The position numbers were made by a program, and so were the translations under genes. Shown here piece after piece: positions 47,999 to 60,444 of a DNA stretch of 64,000 nt. The notes under the pieces were generated by a model. It worked only from the letters and a program-made list of their open reading frames with translations. It made no database searches and was not told the origin of the DNA. How positions within the stretch are numbered: the first letter of the stretch is position 1; each line of letters begins with the position of its first letter. This DNA is from Salticus scenicus (taxonomy: Eukaryota > Arthropoda > Arachnida > Araneae > Salticidae): positions 245,547,082 through 245,611,081 of the forward strand of contig OZ005660.1 of NCBI GenBank assembly GCA_963930645.1, given 5' to 3'.

Positions 47999-50900
47999 AC
48001 GTGTGGCACTCGAGGACTGCCGCGGTAAAGCTATTGCATAGCATTTTTTATCAACTTATGCAATTATAATTATTTATTCATTTTATTTATGCAGTATTTT
48101 TTTTTCTTTGATATTAATTCAAGTTTTTTCTTTGATATTAATTCAAATTACACTTCTTGAGCGTGGTGACAGATAAGAAAACAATTTTTTTCTTTTATTG
48201 AATAAATGAGAATATATCCGCAATGAGAATATATCAAAAATATCCGCAATCGATTTGTAGGTATCGAAAACCTCGATGTACCAAATTTCAATGATCTAAC
48301 TCTATTTTTTTTGAGAAAAGGTATTTTAATAGGTTTTTAAAGGCCTGCAAGTTGAATGGGGATATTCAAGTTTTTTCTTTGATATAATTTCAAGTTACAC
48401 TTTTTGAGCGTGGTGACCGATAAGAAAACAAATTTTAATAGAGAAAAGGTATTTAATAGGTTTTAAAGGCCTGCAAGTCGAATGGGGATATTCAAGTTTT
48501 TTCTTTGATATTAATTCAAGTTACACTTTTTGAGCGTGGTGACAGATAAGAAAACAAATTTTAATAGAGAAAAGGTATTTAATAGGTTTTAAAGGCCTGC
48601 AAGTCGAATGGGGATATTCAAGTTTTTTCTTTGATATTAATGAATAAGATAACAATAATGATAAGATAACAATAAGGATATGAAAACAAATTTTAATAGA
48701 GAAAAGGTATTTTAATAGGTGTTAAAGGCCAGCAAGTCGAATGGGGATATTCAATTTTTTTTTTTTATTAATTCAAGTTACACTTTTTGAGCGTGGTGAC
48801 CGATAAGAAAACGAATTTTAATAGAGAAAAGGTATTTAATAGGTTTTAAAGGCCTGCAAGTCGAATGGGGATATTCAAGTTTTTTCTTTGATATTAATTC
48901 AAGTTACACTTTTTGAGCGTGGTGACCGATAAGAAAACAAATTTTAATAGAGAAAATGTATTTAATAGGTTTTAAAGGCCTGCAAGTCGAATGGGGATAT
49001 TCAAGTTTTTTCTTTGATATTAATTCAAGTTACACTTTTTGAGCGTGGTGACCGATAAGAAAACGAATTTTAATAGAGAAAATGTATTTAATAGGTTTTA
49101 AAGGTCTGCAAGTCGAATGGGGATATTCCAGTTTTTTCTTTGATATTAATTCAAGTTAAACCTTTTGAGCGTGGTGACCAAAAAGAAAACAAATTTTAAT
49201 AGAGTAAAGGTATTTAATAGGTTTTAAAGGCCTGCAAGTCGAATGGGGATATTCAAGTTTTTTTCTTTGATATTAATGAATAAGATAACAATAATGATAA
49301 GATAAGAATAATGATAAGAAAACAAATTTTAATAGAGAAAAGGTAATTAATAGGTTTTAAAGGCCTGCAAGTCGAATGGGGATATTCAAGTTTTTTCTTT
49401 GATATTAATTCAAGTTACACTTTTTGAGCGTGGTGACCGATAAGAAAACGAATTTTAATAGAGAAAAGGTATTTAATAGGTTTTAAAGGCCTGCAAGTCG
49501 ATTGGGGATATTCCAGTTTTTTCTTTGATATTAATTCAAGTTAAAACTTTTGAGCGTGGTGACCGAAAAGAAAACAAATTTTAATAGAGTAAAGGTATTT
49601 AATAGGTTTTAAAGGCCTGCAAGTCGAATGGGGATATTCAAGTTTTTTCTTTGATATTAATGAATAAGATAACAATAATGATAAGATAAGAATAATGATA
49701 AGAAAACAAATTTTAATAGAGAAAAGGTATTTTAATAGGTTTTAAAGGCCTGCAAGTCGAATGGGGATATTCAAGTTTTTTCTTTGATATTAATTCAAGT
49801 TACACTTTTTGAGCGTGGTGACCGATAAGAAAACGAATTTTAATAGAGAAAATGTATTTAATAGGTTTTAAAGGCCTGCAAGTCGAATGGGGATATTCAA
49901 GTTTTTTCTTTGATATTAATGAATAAGATAACAATAATGATAAGAAAACAAATTTTAATAGAGAAAAGGTAATTAATAGGTTTTAAAGGCCTGCAAGTCG
50001 AATGGGGATATTCAAGTTTTTTCTTTGATATTAATTCAAGTTACAATTTTTGAGCGTGGTGACCGATAAAAAAACGAATTTTAATAGAGAAAATGTATTT
50101 AATAGGTTTTAAAGGCCTGCAAGTCGAATGGGGATATTCAAGTTTTTTCTTTGATATTAATTAATAAGATAACAATAATGATAAGAAAACAAATTTTAAT
50201 AGAGAAAAGGTAATTAATAGGTTTTAAAGGCCTGCAAGTCGAATGGGGATATTCAAGTTTTTTCTTTGATATTAATTCAAGTTACACTTTTTGAGCGTGG
50301 TGACCGATAAGAAAACGAATTTTAATAGAGAAAATGTATTTAATAGGTTTTAAAGGCCTGTACGTCGAATGGGGATATTCAAGTTTTTTCTTTGATATTA
50401 ATGAATAAGATAACAATAATGATAAGAAAACAAATTTTAATAGAGAAAAGGTAATTAATAGGTTTTAAAGGCCTGCAAGTCGAATGGGGATATCCAAGTT
50501 TTTTCTTTGATATTAATTCAAGTTACACTTTTTGAGCGTGGTGACCGATAAGAAAACGAATTTTAATAGAGAAAAGGTATTTAATAGGTTTTAAAGGACT
50601 GCAAGTCGAATGGGGATATTCCAGTTTTTCCTTTGATATTAATTCAAGTTAAACCTTTTGAGCGTGGTGACCGATAAGAAAACAAATTTTAATAGAGTAA
50701 AGGTATTTAATAGGTTTTAAAGGCCTGCAAGTCGAATGGGGATATTCAAGTTTTTTCTTTGATATTAATGAATAAGATAACAATAATGATAAGATAAGAA
50801 TAATGATAAGAAAACAAATTTTAATAGAGAAAAGGTATTTTAATAGGTTTTAAAGGCCTGCAAGTCGAATGGGGATATTCAAGTTTTTTCTTTGATATTA

Positions 50901-51940
50901 ATTTAATTTACACTTTTTGAGCGTGGTGACCGATAAGAAAACAAATTTTAATAGAGAAAAGGTATTTAATAGGTTTTAAAGGCCTGCAAGTCGAATGGGG
51001 TTATTCAATTTTTTTCTTTGATATTAATTCAAGTTACACTTTTTGAGCGTGGTGACCTATATAAAACAAATTTTAATAGAGAAAAGGTAGTTAATAGGTT
51101 TTAAAGGCCTACAAGTCGAATGGGGATATTCAAGGTTTTTCTTTGATATTAATGAATAAGATAACACTAATGATAAGATAACAATAATGATAAGAAAACA
51201 AATTTTAATAGAGAAAAGGTATTTAATAGGTTTTAAAGGCCTGCAAGTCGAATGGGGATATTCAAGTTTTTTCTTTGATATTAATGAATAAGATAACAAT
51301 AATGATAAGATAACAATAATGATAAGATAACAATAATGATAAGAAAACAAATTTTAATAGAGAAAAGGTAATTAATGGGTTTTAAAGGCCTGCAAGTCGA
51401 ATGGGGATATTCAAGTTTTTTCTTTGATATTAATTCAAGTTACACTTTTTGAGCGTGGTGACCGATAAGAAAACGAATTTTATTCGAGAAAAGGTGTTTA
51501 ATAGGTTTTAAAGGCCTGCAAGTCGAATGGGGATATTCCAGTTTTTGATTTGATATTAATTCAAGTTACCTTTTTTGAGCGTGGTGACCTATAAGAAAAC
51601 AAATTTTAATAGAGAAAAGGTATTTTAATAGGTTTTAAAGGCCTGCAAGTCGAATGGTGATATTCAAGTTTTATCTGATGTATTTTATACACAAATTTTA
51701 CGCGTACAGCTATTCACTGTTGTACATAGATGATACATACCTACACACCTATATACTTTCTCACAAACAGCTGCTTACGTATTCGTCCGATTTCGGAGCA
51801 GCTCGTCTCGATCCGTGCGAGCTTCGTACAGCCGAAGTCTACCGAAGTTTGACGAACTGTGTTAGGTTTTTTTTTCGTTACGGAATTTTTCGATTCGGTC
51901 GCCGCGCTCAAAGCCCGCGATAAAAACTATACAATAGCTT
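47999..51940. mobile_element. Satellite-bearing element inserted in copy B
   Basis: This 3.9-kb block is absent from copy A, where the text passes directly through an oligo-A (6560-6570). It has distinct G+C-richer flanks: left gtgtggcactcgaggactgc then cgcggtaaagctattg; right cgccgcgctcaaagcccgcg then acaatagctt. The motif aagctattg(c/t)atag plus ttttatc occurs inverted at the two ends. Between the flanks lies the tandem array. Poly-A on both sides obscures the exact target duplication. The ends match no transposon I can name with certainty. Confidence 0.7.
48340..51660 (+). repeat. Satellite array, 126-bp and 115-bp unit types
   Basis: About 26 units share ggttttaaaggcctgcaagt, cgaatggggatattcaagtt, ttttctttgatattaat and aaattttaatagagaaaagg. 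The middle of the unit comes in two forms. Type A carries ttcaagttacactttttgag then cgtggtgaccgata (126 bp). Type B carries gaataagataacaataatga in its place (115 bp, or longer when the gataagataacaat part is repeated). From about 49890 to 50480 the two alternate strictly, giving a 241-bp higher-order unit. No reading frame is conserved across units, so the array is not coding. Confidence 0.95.
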
Positions 51941-52139
51941 AAAAAAAAAAAAAAAAATAGAACAAAATACCTTCAATCTCAATGGCTAGGGAGCCATCGT
52001 AATGTCGAAAGTTTTTACATTTACCTACTATAATATATTCTAAGAGCACTTCAATTTTCCCGCATTGACAAATATGCTACCATACCTGGGAGAAAGGATA
52101 GATCTTTTAATTACTCCGAGTACCATACTAGAAACTCAT

Positions 52140-52186
<47 letters not shown>

Positions 52187-53218
52187 CAAAAAATTAGCAA
52201 GATCAAAATGTCTCGGGACCAGAATAGCCAGGGATAAAAAATATTTCGTTGCAAGAAAAGCAGGACTAAAATGGCCTGCTTCGAGTAAATATATGTACAT
52301 AAATTTCAAGTTATATTATAGGCAGACTCGGATAAAATTTAAAACCTTTCTGTAAATATAAATACAAGGTTAAAAGATTTAATGCATATCAGATTAATAA
52401 TTCATTTTTAGTATTGTACTTATGAGCTGATAATCATAATTTTTTTTACTGTTTTATAGTTGTTTTATGATTAAAAATATTTTTAAAATACACATTTTCT
52501 GCTTTTATACAAATTTTCTTCACGATCCCACCGGAAAATATAATTATATGTATATGGTTTATGCTTTTATAAACTGCAGCCCGCCTGTGTAAAATACACT
52601 TCCATCGCGGCCCATCAAGAATTTTGGGTCGGACTGGCCGGATTTGTTTCTGAATTTTACAGCTTATCTGCAATATTAAAAGTTTTTATATGGTCCTATT
52701 TATTTACAAAATAATACTGAGTGCATGTACTATACTTTACAACTAGAAATAATTAAAATTATTTTCACAGTGGTTACATAAGAATTTTGTAAAAAAATTT
52801 CCGCGGGATTCAGTGATTTTACAAAGTAAAATATCCATCGTCCCAAAGGTCTTTTTCTCTTTCAAAATCGAAAACAATAAGTCAAATTAAAGTTTTAGAA
52901 TTTATTGAGTAATCTACTATAATGTGTAAATCCATACTTTTATTTTTCTTTCTGTACTCAACAATTAAAAATAATAAGTACTTTTCATTTAATCATAATA
53001 TATATATATATATATATATAAGATAATAATAATAGCTTTTTACCACAAATATTTGTAAACTGTCAAGTTTTCTAAAATAAAATTCCCCCCCTCCACAAAC
53101 ACACAAAAAAAAGTTTAAAATTAATAATAAATTCAAATGCATTACTGCAATGCTACTGACATAAGAAAATCATACACCATGTAGTGATACAACCAGTACC
53201 CAGTACTGATCGCTTATA

Positions 53219-54483
53219 CACTCCTTCTCATATTTATAAGGACACTTTATATTTTTAAATAACTGATGTAAAAATAATTGTGAACAAGATTATACTAAGT
53301 GCACTTAATATATCTAGTATTCTAAAAGCCAAACTGTTATAATTTTTTTAATATGAAACAAAATTAATAAAAAATAATGCAAAATGTGTTTTTCTCCACG
53401 TTTTTAGATGTTCATAATTATAGGGACAAAACAGATTTTTTCGCTTTATTTAACTTACTAGCGGATAAATTACAGTTGACATGCGAATTTGTTAACTACT
53501 GGGCTAGATTAATCCATATATAAGCCTTCAATTTTTTCTTGAACAGTCATTACTGATAATTCCTCGAAAAAAAAAGAACGTTCAAGTAGTGAAGTGTGAT
53601 AAATGTGCTTTTTAAGTGGAAGGATAATTTCAATCCACCGAATTTCTAATGAAATTCGAAGATCTAAAATTGCTGAAGGAAATGTGATCAAACATTGAAC
53701 TGCTGGTTCGATAGGAGAGAGATCTGATGCAAAATCAGAGTTGTTTTACAGAGATCGAAGACTCATAATTCCTCTTACTGTTCTACTCATAATGACTGCT
53801 GCTGAATTTGCTCGTAATTTTTAACGAAAGGTTAGGGTGCACATTTATGCATGTTTAAAATAATTAATAATATGTTAAAATGAATAAAAAATCTGTAATA
53901 ATCAATCAACATTTAATGGGGGAAAGAACGTCTGTATTAAAGTTGAATAAAGACAACATTAAATGGTAAAATGTTGCATTTTCGGATGAAAAACGTTTTA
54001 TTCTTGATTAACCAAATGGTTTTAAGAGTTACTGGCACGATCTAAAGATAGAGAAAGACAGAACAGATTTTTTAAAGGCAGATATGAATCGGGCATCTTA
54101 AAGGTGGATCTATGGTGCTCCGAGGAGCTGCTTCTACTGAAAGCAGAATGAATTTAGTAATTTTTTCTATTATTATGAACATCAAGAGATTATCCGCAAA
54201 TTTTAAAAGTGGAATTATCGGATTTTTGTCATTTTGGGGGGTAATAATATTTTTTTCAAAAAGACTTACATTTTTGCTCTACTTTTAGAGCAATAGGAAA
54301 TAGTTTGAAGAAAGAAACTTCTGTATTATTGCCTTTCCCATGGCCTAAAAGTTGAAAAAACCTTAAATTGTGATATTAGAAAAGTGTATGCAAGTGGAAA
54401 GCAATTTTAAATAGTTTAAATGTATTAAGAATATCATATATGCTATACGAAATGGTATTGAAACTGAATATTAAAAAAAAAAA

Positions 54484-54534
<51 letters not shown>

Positions 54535-54824
54535 AGAGAGAATGTCTGACTGTTTAGCCTTAAAAAGAGATCCCATAAAATATTAATTTAAAGAATAACT
54601 GAAACAAATTACTAAAATTCGAGCTGTCCTTATAATTTTGAACACCTGAAAAATAATCTTTTTACCATATTTAAAGTTTTTTCAGATAGAAAAACGATAA
54701 AACTTTTTAAATATAGTCTATTAATGAAATTAGATTTAATTAAAAATATATTTGTTTAAATAATAGTGTTCAGTGTTTAGTTAATATAGAAAAACGGGTG
54801 TCCTTATAATTATGAGAAGGAGTG
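53219..54824 (+). mobile_element. Tc1-like transposon, full length but decayed
   Basis: Ends CACTCCTTCTCATATTTATA and its inverse TATAATTATGAGAAGGAGTG, with TA on both sides (53217-53218 and 54825-54826). Copy A shows the empty site (tatttatttaatctg at 7801). The 1606-bp length is normal for Tc1-like elements. The transposase inside is broken. A (TA)n tract has expanded at 54486-54532. Confidence 0.9.
53640..54350 (+). pseudogene. Tc1-like transposase, broken by stops and frameshifts
   Basis: Recognisable pieces in order: KWxNVAFSDEKRFILD then PNGFKSYWHDL near 53955-54045 (the segment around the second catalytic Asp), and GGSMVLRGAAS near 54105-54135 (the GGGSVMVWGA motif with V/W changes). 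After that follow decayed blocks where DNAPIH would be expected; I cannot see that motif intact. Non-functional. Confidence 0.75.
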
Positions 54825-55239
54825 TATTTATTTAATCTGTGCATCAGGTAATCCTAACCCGCAGATATAAGATATTGCACTATACATTGCATGTCAAGCG
54901 ATTTGACGCCACCTGATGGTGCTGGTGAGTTTATATTTTCTAAATACGCCACTCGAACGGGAAAAACCGAAGACTTTGCTGTTTCTCCTGGGTCTATGTT
55001 TCTTCATTCAATGCCCCAAAAATCCGATCGTGCGTCTAAAAATGGATTTATTTATTTATTTAAACACCAAATTAAATTTCGCAACATGTAATTGCTATTA
55101 TATTATAGTCGATCAGGTAGATCAAATAAAATATAAAAAAAAATACATGATGGTGAATATTGTCTATAGTATGTTAGTGTTATTTAATGTAATCGATATT
55201 TAAACATAAAAAAAAAAAATATTTTCCAACCGCAGTGGA

Positions 55240-55333
55240 TTAGAAAGACCCCCACGGAGGGCATTCCCCCTCTAGGCCTAGGACACATCAGGAGTCAATC
55301 GGCTTTAAATCCTATAACCAACCAACCAACCAA
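55240..55333 (+). mobile_element. 5'-truncated SINE with target duplication
   Basis: Carries only the 3' part (ttagaaagac, ggcctaggac, agtcaatcggc) of the SINE family seen at 24859-25084, ending in a (CCAA)n tail. The 10-bp direct repeat ccgcagtgga flanks it (55230-55239 and 55334-55343); copy A has the single version (ctcagtgga at 8212). Truncation at the 5' end plus a target duplication is the signature of LINE-driven insertion. Confidence 0.9.
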
Positions 55334-56514
55334 CCGCAGTGGAGGGGAAAAAACAGATTTTACATAATTTTAATGGAGGAAATGAGAGATTTCGTTTTGT
55401 TGAGGGGGAAAGAAAAATCTATTCAATACATTTTCTTCTAAATAAAAAAGCCTAACATAATTGCGATATATTTGTTTTAAAGTTATTCGGGAAAAACAAA
55501 TAGATTCAACAAGTTCAATAATATAGTCTAAAAATAATTAAATAAGAGAGAAATATTGAGAGTAGGATAGAAGTGTACTTACTTCTATTGCTACAACAAT
55601 GGTTCTAAAATCTAATAAAATAAGTTTATTAAGAACATTAACCCATTTATTGTACAGTCACCCCCCCCCTTTCCAAAAAAAAAAAAAAAAAAAAAAAAAC
55701 GCCACCCCCACCTAATTTCGCCATAAATTAACGTAGAAACATGCGGCTGGTACCTATCGATCTGTAATAACGTCTAGTTTTTAATGGTGTAGTTAGATTT
55801 TGCTTAAGGGTTTATCTACATATTAAAACTGTATAAACTTCATTTCTTCAACGAGGACCCCTAATTTTGACCTCATACTCAGATTTGTGAGATCAAGGCA
55901 GTTCGGAAAACCTACCTATTTATATACTTAAAATCAATTCTAAACAGAGTTACACGTGAAAATCTGTTAGGGGACCGTCTATACATTTAGAAAATATAAA
56001 TCATGATCTACCACCCAATATACATTATTTATTAAATTTCACACCGGAAAAAGTTCAGATATCTTAGTTATAAAAAATATATATATATATATCTAATTCG
56101 GAGAACTTTCTATGTTAATTTATGAATTAAAATATTTTTATTGGTTTCTATTTATTAAACATTGAATAGTTAAATATATCACTTCACACGAAGAAAATTA
56201 AATAGCTTGAATCATATGAACCTTACAATGTTGAATTACAAAAATCTAGATACCAAGCTAAAAGAACAATAGAAATAATGATAATAATATCAATAGCGGA
56301 GGAAGAAAGAAAATAAAAAGTGTTTAATATTTAATAAAAAGAATTATCTACTTCTTGTTGGGTATATTTTTATTGTATACAGTAAGCCTCGCATGAAAGT
56401 GTTACATTTAATCTTAGTTAAGTTTTACATTTAATCTTAGGTGTACAAACCAACAATAGATAATATACAAAAATATAAATAACAAGATTTAAACTAAAAT
56501 CTGAGAAAGAATAT

Positions 56515-56720
56515 TTAACATTTTCGTGACTGCTGACGTAGTTTCACGTCATTTGGAAATATGTAACTTCTCCAGTGGGCGTTTCATCCACAATCCGTGT
56601 TTTACGATATTTCTTAAGAATATTCCTTATATTCATATTTATATAAACAAAGTAATATGAATACAAATACTTTCACTAGAAAGAGTATAATTATTTTGTA
56701 TATTCATATGAAAATACATA
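56515..56720 (-). mobile_element. Partial piggyBac-type MITE, CACTTTCGC family
   Basis: Begins TTAACATTTTCGTGACTGC, a diverged copy of the right end of 4027-4338 in reverse, and follows that element for about 200 bp (gacgtagtttcacgtcattt, then atattcatat, caaatac and agagtataatt). The far end is lost. Confidence 0.65.
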
Positions 56721-57378
56721 TGGTTATAGAAAAAACAGTTTCCTATTGCCTAGAACGAATATTCCCCGTTCTGCAGCCGTCTACTGTACTTGAATTCTTA
56801 TTTTGAGATGCGTAAAATCTATATCTTTAAAAGTAATAAGACATATTACATTGTTTTCCCATAATAAATGTGAATTTTACGCCGTGATTAAAATAATCGA
56901 AAATAAAAAGTATTGCGCTTTGTTTCAATAATATATTTAATGAAAAAAAAAATCTTCCACTGTTTGATTTTGTATTAAAAAACATTAAATAAAAATTTAA
57001 TATTATGTTACGTCATGCGATAAAATTTAAATAACACAAAGTTTGCAAACGTACAGTAAACAAATGCGAAAATGTCATAACAAATTTAAAACAGAAAATT
57101 CTTCTGAAAAAATCTTATAAAAATTATTAAATGTTAATTATAATAATTAAAAAAAAAAAAAAAAAAGAAAGAAATGCGTATTCCTCTTTCAAACGATAAT
57201 CCTCGCCTTACCGCGTTTCCTAAATTATGATATTTAAATTGAGGTGTACGAACCCTGCAATATTCAAGAAAAAATAAGAGGGACAACTGACTTAAAATAG
57301 AATTTTAGCAGTGAGAAACTGGGAAAAGTTATGTAACACTTAAGAAGAAAGACTTGACATTTCAGGATCGGGTATATT

Positions 57379-57573
57379 CATAGCTGCCAATATTTAAATT
57401 TATCCGGAGTACTTTTTGCCCCGCTTTTATTGCGCACCACTTTCTTTGTAGAAAAAGTTTCTTTAATACATAATTTCGATAAAATAAGACAAAATACTTT
57501 TAACAAATAAGTGGCACGAATTAGAGGCGGGGCTAAAATTACTCCGGAATAAATTAAAATATTGGCAGCAACG
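57379..57573. mobile_element. MITE with AGCTGCCAATATTT ends
   Basis: The left arm gctgccaatatttaaattta then tccggagta, and the right arm tactccggaataaattaaaa then tattggcagc, are inverse over ~45 bp, including gccccgc / gcggggc. The length of 195 bp and the GCTGCCAAT end resemble the element at 13759-13939. Confidence 0.75.
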
Positions 57574-59499
57574 AAAGCCACACCTTTACACAATTTTCTA
57601 AAACTTTACATTATAGAACAAATTTTTTCTACATATTTGCAATTAAATCATTTAAATTTTGTCTTCAGCATTCGATGTATTAAATGCCATTGACATTTAT
57701 GCGTTCCACTGTTATACATAGAGTCAAATACGAATATGCAAACTAGTTTTTTTAATATTGTTTGTGCAATATAGAGGCAGGGCTTCACTTTTTTATGGAA
57801 TTCTTTCACAATCTCTCGTCTGCATTGCGATAATTTTATAAAAATTAGCCAGTTTGTATGATACACGTCGAAATGTTGCTTAGAAAGCAATTAGAATAAC
57901 AGAAATATAAATTAAAATTGTTTTTCGTCAAAATATATACAGATATTTACTTACAGATGATACAAATTATGACAGGTGACGGCCCCATAAACGCAGTAAA
58001 AAATGAAATATCACTGTAACTCATAAAATAATGTTAGGAGCGAGATGTAAATTTGGAAACCCATGTTTTTGACGATGCCCGTTCTATTCATGCAAAAATT
58101 AACATAGGTCATAATTCATAATTTTTTCAAATATGAAATTATTAATTATTTTCCTAATTCAAAAAATGTTTTTTTTATCAAAAATATTCATGTAATATTT
58201 TTGGGTCACTTCATTTTATCGTATAAAAAAGCAGAATTTGATTATCATAATTATTTTGGAAGATATGAATTAATGTTTGTCATATTCATTTAACATTAGC
58301 ATCCTCATATTTTAACAGCTTATAAACTCTATGAAAAATTGAGCAAAATATATAAACTATATACGATTTTCCGCGATGATTTGATCCAAAGAATTCAAAT
58401 AAATTATAAAAAATTGGGGTAACCATTGAAAAAAATGATATTGATGCCAGTTTTAATATGTAGACGACCCTTTAAGCAAAATATAACTATACCATTATAA
58501 TCTAGACTTTATTACAAAACGATTGGTACCAATCACATGTTTCTACGACAACTTCTGGCGAAATTAGGTGGGGTGATGGCGTTTTTTTTTTTTGGGGGGG
58601 GGGGTGACTGTACATTGAGAAAGCTTCAGTGTTGACCTTAGAGGAGAGATAACCCTAGAGAGAGCATCCCCGAACGAAATCTTCTGCCAACATCGAAACC
58701 ACGTGACTGAGGGACACCGTATTCGGACAGGGGAGTGTTTTACATGTATTTGAATGGGGATATCTGCTATGCTACCGAAGAAATGGTGAAATATTTCGTT
58801 GCATTTGGTTCTAGAGAAAAATTTCTCAATGGGGAACCTATAATAGGGTTATTCGAAAAAAACTTTTTTTAAATTTCAGATCGCTACAGTGCACAAAAGT
58901 TGCCATTGGCAAAGACATGAAAAAAGCACTAATTATTATTTTTTTTATTAATTTGTCTTCCGGTCGCGCAATGCCATCGAGTTTAAGAAAAAATTGTGAA
59001 AAACCTTAATTTTTCATATTTTTTTAAGCACGCCATATGGTTTTATTTGCGTTCCTATCCCATGAATTAACTACTAAAAGTATGTGAAATCAATATATAT
59101 GCACTTATTATACATTTGTTTCATATCTTCCGGTCGTGCAACATAGTACAAAATGAGTAAAATTAGTAGTTTTTGCAAAATTTCAAAGTTTGACTGTTTA
59201 GTACATTTTAATCATATGACTTTTAGACATGCTATAGTTTAATTCTAATACAATAATATATTTAAAATCCAAGCATATAAGATAAACGAGGCTATAAGAT
59301 AGGCGTGGCGTACGTGACGAATGAAAGCGATGCGCGCGCAGCGCAAACAGTCGCAGCCATTATCGTTTCCCGCTATTTCCTTCAGTCTGCTCATGCCGCT
59401 ACCTCGAATCAGTACTACATTGTGTTCTACTTAAGTCCTTATTTTTCTGTCTACTTTTGCGTTCAGTGTTTGTACTTGAATACGACAGTTATTGATACA

Positions 59500-60093
59500 A
59501 TGGATGTGCCAAAGAAAGTTGGTATAGGTACAATAACTAAAAAAGATTTTTAGTGCCCTATTTTTGGTCACCCACGAGACTTGTTACACAACAAGCTTCC
59601 TACTCATGAAGATGTCCTTCGCTGCTGCTTTCAACAGAGATTCAACCTAGCTGTGACAATAAACAACAAGAGTGTATCTTTTTCAAGAGTAGCCTCAACA
59701 GTGGCAAAGAAAATTATCGGTTTATATGACAAAGCCTCAATCCCAACTGTTACGAAGTACAGAGTCATCCAGCTAATTAGTTCTTACTACGAATCATGCA
59801 GTAAACTCAGAAAGTCGTTTCATCGTGCCAAATACAAACCAGCATTCAAACTTAGACTTGACAATTTCAAGAAGAAAGGATGCTCCTTTTTTGATATCGC
59901 GGCGTGTAAATGTGTAATATTTGCTAATGTCTGTTCATGTAAGAAATCTCCAGATACATGTGTATGTCCTCTAAGTGTGAACTGCATTTGTGAAAGAAAA
60001 AAAAAATGCACCTTTGGAATTAAAGTTTATGTACTTGCACATTTACACGCCGCGACATCAAAAAGAGAGCATCCTTTCTCCTTGAAATTGTGA
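59500..60093 (+). pseudogene. Unrecognised gene, left-arm copy, with Cys-rich part
   Basis: The ATG at 59500 (acaatgg context) opens MDVPKKVGIGTITKKDF, then an in-frame TAG, then CPIFGHPRDLLHNKLPTHEDV and a Lys/Arg-rich stretch to 60093. Visible features: a globular-looking first half (IPTVTKYRVIQLISSYY), and from 59877 a Cys-rich part with C-K-C, C-S-C, C-V-C and C-I-C pairs that might bind metal. The last 18 codons run into the opposite arm, so the true C-terminus is missing. An upstream in-frame ATG at 59305 lies in the leader; the right arm supports 59500 as the start. It may encode or derive from the transposase of its element, which is inference from position only. Confidence 0.6.
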
Positions 60094-60444
60094 AGTTTAA
60101 GTTTGAATGCTGGTTTATTTTTGTCACGATGAAACAACTTTTTGAGTTTACTGTATGATTCGTAGTAAGAACTAATTATCTAGATGACTTTGTAACAGTT
60201 GGGATCGAGGCTTTGTCATATAAATCGATAATTTTCTTTGCTACTTTTGAGGCTACTCTTGAATAAGATACACTCTTGTTGTTTACTGTCACAGCTAGGT
60301 TGAATCTCTGCTGAAAGCAGCAGCGAAGGACATTTTCATGCGTAGGAAGCTTGTTGTGCAACAAGTCTCGTGGGTGACCAAAAAAGGGCACTCAAAATCT
60401 TTTCTAGTCATTGTACCTATGCCAACTTTCATTGTTACATCCAT
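60040..60444 (-). pseudogene. Unrecognised gene, right-arm copy
   Basis: The mirror copy starts at ATG 60444 as MDVTMKVGIGTMTRKDFECP, with GAG (Glu) where the left arm has TAG, then loses one base in a T run near 60384 and seven bases near 60185. It covers the same codons as the left copy up to the arm end. The lesions in the two arms are different, so both were probably open when the arms formed. Confidence 0.65.

Larger units (their letters stand above)
55655..58610. mobile_element. 2.96-kb element with ~200-bp terminal inverted repeats and TA target
   Basis: Starts CAGTCACCCCCCC and ends GGGGGGGTGACTG, with TA on both sides; copy A has the single-TA empty site (ttgttgtacattgag at 8541). 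The inverse arms continue for about 200 bp past the homopolymers (cacctaatttcgcc / ggcgaaattaggtg; tagaaacatg / catgtttcta; ctacatattaaaact / agttttaatatgtag). No transposase was recognised in the interior, which holds a partial piggyBac-type MITE (56515) and a MITE (57379). It is a large non-autonomous element. Confidence 0.9.

Noticed and set aside
51057..51350. 97-codon frame with internal duplication
   Set aside because: It comes from two B-type satellite units read on the minus strand; the frame does not persist through the array.
48000..51950. CRISPR-like regular repeats
   Set aside because: Units are contiguous 115-126-bp tandem repeats with no unique spacers, in eukaryotic DNA; a satellite.
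54891..55203. 66- and 95-codon frames (MSSDLTPPDGAG...; MVLVSLYFLN...)
   Set aside because: The matching text in copy A (7880-8080) does not keep the same frame open, so selection for a protein is not supported.
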